Shown here piece after piece: positions 7,701-8,219 of a stretch of 8,219 nt of DNA; position 1 is the first letter of the stretch; every line of letters starts with the position of its first letter. Under the pieces are notes generated by a model that searched no databases, was not told where the DNA came from, and saw only the letters and a program-made list of their open reading frames with translations. Source of the DNA: Verrucomicrobiaceae bacterium (GTDB lineage Bacteria; Verrucomicrobiota; Verrucomicrobiia; Verrucomicrobiales; Verrucomicrobiaceae). The stretch covers positions 1-8,219 of the forward strand of contig CANHTV010000141.1 in assembly GCA_947463285.1 (NCBI GenBank), written 5' to 3'. A program made the translations under genes and the position numbers.

Positions 7701-8219
7701 CACCCGTTTTCAACTGGAAACGTGGCGGTACCGTGGTGAAAAAGCAGCCTGGCAGCCGACTTTTCATCAGCGCTGCAAAGCTCAGTGATGCAGGGCTTTA
7801 CCGTGCCAGTGCCACGAATTCAGGAGGCACCGATATCACCACCGAATCCAAGGTTTTTGTCATCGATAAACGCAGGCAGGAGCTTTTTGTAAAACCCGGT
7901 GGGAAAATCAAACTCACCGCCCCAATGGCAGGCCCCATGCAGGGAGCGAGCTATCTCTGGCTGAAGAATGGTGCCGACACCCTCGGCACAGACACTCGTT
8001 ACCGCGGCCGTTCATTGCCGGTGCTGGAGATCACTCAGGCGGAGTTCGGCGAGCACAGCGGCGACTACACCTGCCAGATCACCTTGCCGGGCAGCCTCGG
8101 CATTCACAGCACGGGCGTGATGCATCTGGCCGTCGCTGAAAAGCCCATTCTGGAAACCTTGATCGGTTTCTATCAACTGCCTCAGGGTTATGTGGGCTTG
8201 TCCTACCAATACCAGATCC
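4727..8219 (+). CDS. Giant secreted modular protein: FN3 / He_PIG / cyclophilin / Ig-like (3' end missing)
   Basis: The frame stays open from 4652 to the right edge; from ATG 4727 it gives 1164 codons with no stop. Residues 1-29 are a signal peptide (VAAQIIVLLLISSATLLA). FN3-like domains lie at about 40-140, 150-268, 272-366 and 375-485, the first and third sharing LSWQD and Y-x-I-x-YR motifs. Residues 488-570 are a He_PIG-like Ig domain (KVGQAFSYQV, then GIPGGLAF and GIISGTP). Residues 607-772 are a cyclophilin-type peptidyl-prolyl isomerase domain. Residues 800-875 resemble a cadherin/Ig-like linker. Ig-like domains follow at 878-960, 962-1046 and 1047-1136, with DEGLYSV, DAGLYRA and HSGDYTC F-strand motifs but no paired cysteines. 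Another module starts at the edge (YVGLSYQYQ). An in-frame ATG at 4664 would add 21 residues; I prefer 4727 because it starts closer to the signal core and leaves room for a leader. No Shine-Dalgarno. A surface adhesin or scaffold role is inferred. Anchoring or sorting signals would lie beyond the window. Confidence 0.9.
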   Translation, partial: MVPFPFTFPLRVAAQIIVLLLISSATLLAKAPAKPSQGRVDFTAIGYPANDYTRTPEIGVWQSFHLSWQDNAVDEDGYQILYRYGTKGAFKQIASLRAGSSEFEFSAEAREAGTKMQFQIIAWKLNGKLMEQATLNLSFTIPQRLPSEIAPPTGLTARSPDLDPGPGILADDGLVELTWVNASDAALIHEIETLDLTDSSAEWRPLLRTAFGSPRVVISNQTTLTGSTSTNPRWPEFIPGRSYQFRIRTLNHRYMSNWGYSTTPHFIMPTLRAPANLKVRATSPETLELSWQDYSNYEAGFEIQYRFLSGGPDFLSLGAVGQNQTQAILTVQPNEPVEYQIRAYSYHITEVGGSASYAFSNFTTNAAEITPPAIPAPQNLVATASGFDHSIELQWESTGDKPYAYDLFVRPQGAVNFLFARALSEGVTKVQVDSYATEVDPNTGRPIGTNFAPLITGTTYEFVVRAVNGSESAFSAISNVATATAKPGFTMATLSPPAKVGQAFSYQVSTGAAPARLSWTATGIPGGLAFAESTGIISGTPTSSGISRITLTANFEGDLVAQVTLTLRILPSASSPILANALDDITLNLGTPWQLPLDEKFADADAEVAVRLATTKGNIDIQLHPSLAPETVRNFRAYVNAGAYDNMAFHRLVPGFVLQGGDLRAESAPSTFSSIQKLQLSPMNEAGISNTYGTIAAAKSGPRRSSFSSSGNTFYRNEAFGYLGDYNSATTNFFFNLTDNASNLDFQNGGFTAFGRVTTTGMAVVEAISALPPSGSYDITLDGSTTSVADLPMDAATAPATIDINKTVRINTAREIPALTYTLSGDVTGILNASIEQGRNLRLVGLAAGTRSLTITAQDLDGNTISDSFNITVDPAYQPPAITKQPQSQVVAQGAPARLSVTATGSSLRYQWWHDGEPIEGSTSAALEIGQMDSLDEGLYSVVIANDTAAITSNTASLKIRRPTDITGTLPDLIVRVGQPIELMAEVTGAPTPVFNWKRGGTVVKKQPGSRLFISAAKLSDAGLYRASATNSGGTDITTESKVFVIDKRRQELFVKPGGKIKLTAPMAGPMQGASYLWLKNGADTLGTDTRYRGRSLPVLEITQAEFGEHSGDYTCQITLPGSLGIHSTGVMHLAVAEKPILETLIGFYQLPQGYVGLSYQYQI
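4922..5604 (+). repeat. Diverged FN3 tandem modules with a 14-bp exact direct repeat
   Basis: CTCAGCTGGCAGGA occurs at 4922-4935 and again at 5591-5604, coding for LSWQD in the first and third FN3-like domains. The protein similarity continues beyond it (DEDGYQILYRY against YEAGFEIQYRF), so the DNA identity is a remnant of domain duplication. The second FN3-like domain between them does not share it, which suggests duplication followed by uneven divergence. Confidence 0.6.
6545..7042 (+). other. Cyclophilin-type PPIase domain inside the giant protein
   Basis: Residues 607-772 of the protein starting at 4727 read as a full cyclophilin: the first strand VRLATTKGNIDIQLHP (610-625), APETVRNF (628-635), the signature FHRLVPGFVLQGGD (649-662), NEAGISNTYGTIAAAK (684-699), NSATTNFFFNL (727-737) and FGRVTTTGMAVVEAI (754-768). 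By alignment to the family, Arg651, Phe656, Gln659 and Phe734 occupy the catalytic and proline-pocket positions (Arg55, Phe60, Gln63 and Phe113 of human CypA). The His126 position is Phe751, an aromatic as in several bacterial cyclophilins. About 24 extra residues (703-726) lie between AKSGP and NSAT. The key residues suggest an active isomerase outside the cytoplasmic membrane. Confidence 0.87.

Noticed and set aside
1..8219. CRISPR array, tRNA, insertion sequence, phage or defence genes
   Set aside because: No regularly spaced repeats, cloverleaf, terminal inverted repeats, transposase, integrase or nuclease motifs were seen on either strand.

Overview
The window looks like a chromosomal segment of a free-living member of the Verrucomicrobiota (Prosthecobacter/Verrucomicrobium-like). 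This placement is an inference. It rests on moderately high GC, no recognisable Shine-Dalgarno sequence at any start, a very large secreted protein built from FN3, putative-Ig, cyclophilin and Ig-like modules, and a secreted SGNH esterase fused to a sialidase-like propeller. No sequence search was possible. I see no RNA gene, CRISPR array, insertion sequence, integrase or phage gene.

Layout from left to right. Positions 90-895 (-) hold a gene for a secreted, helical, TPR-like protein whose coding signal alternates between two reading frames, so it is either a pseudogene or carries consensus errors. Positions 1065-1736 (-) encode a small protein of unknown function with one N-terminal membrane anchor. 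Divergent from it, 1855-2721 (+) is purU, formyltetrahydrofolate deformylase, with its ACT and formyltransferase-fold domains and catalytic Asn/His/Asp intact. Only 6 bases separate it from the end of the convergent 2728-4563 (-) gene, which encodes an exported two-domain protein: an SGNH/GDSL acetylesterase of the rhamnogalacturonan-acetylesterase type followed by a BNR/sialidase-like beta-propeller. Divergent from that, and running off the right edge, is an open reading frame of at least 1164 codons (4727-8219, +). It encodes a signal peptide, about four FN3-like domains, one He_PIG-like Ig domain, a complete cyclophilin-type peptidyl-prolyl isomerase domain, a cadherin/Ig-like linker and three Ig-like domains, and no stop is reached.

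Of the five genes only purU is clearly housekeeping (formate and one-carbon supply for purine synthesis). The two genes to its right both encode exported proteins that plausibly act at the cell surface: one trims acetylated glycans, the other is an adhesin- or scaffold-like protein carrying its own foldase domain. They share one divergent intergenic region of 52-163 bp, depending on the starts chosen, and could be co-regulated. No single multi-gene defence or mobile system is visible. The most notable items are the esterase-propeller fusion, the cyclophilin embedded in a giant modular exported protein with an unusual active-site-side insertion, a terminator-like hairpin directly before that gene's likely start codon, and the frame-broken TPR-like gene.
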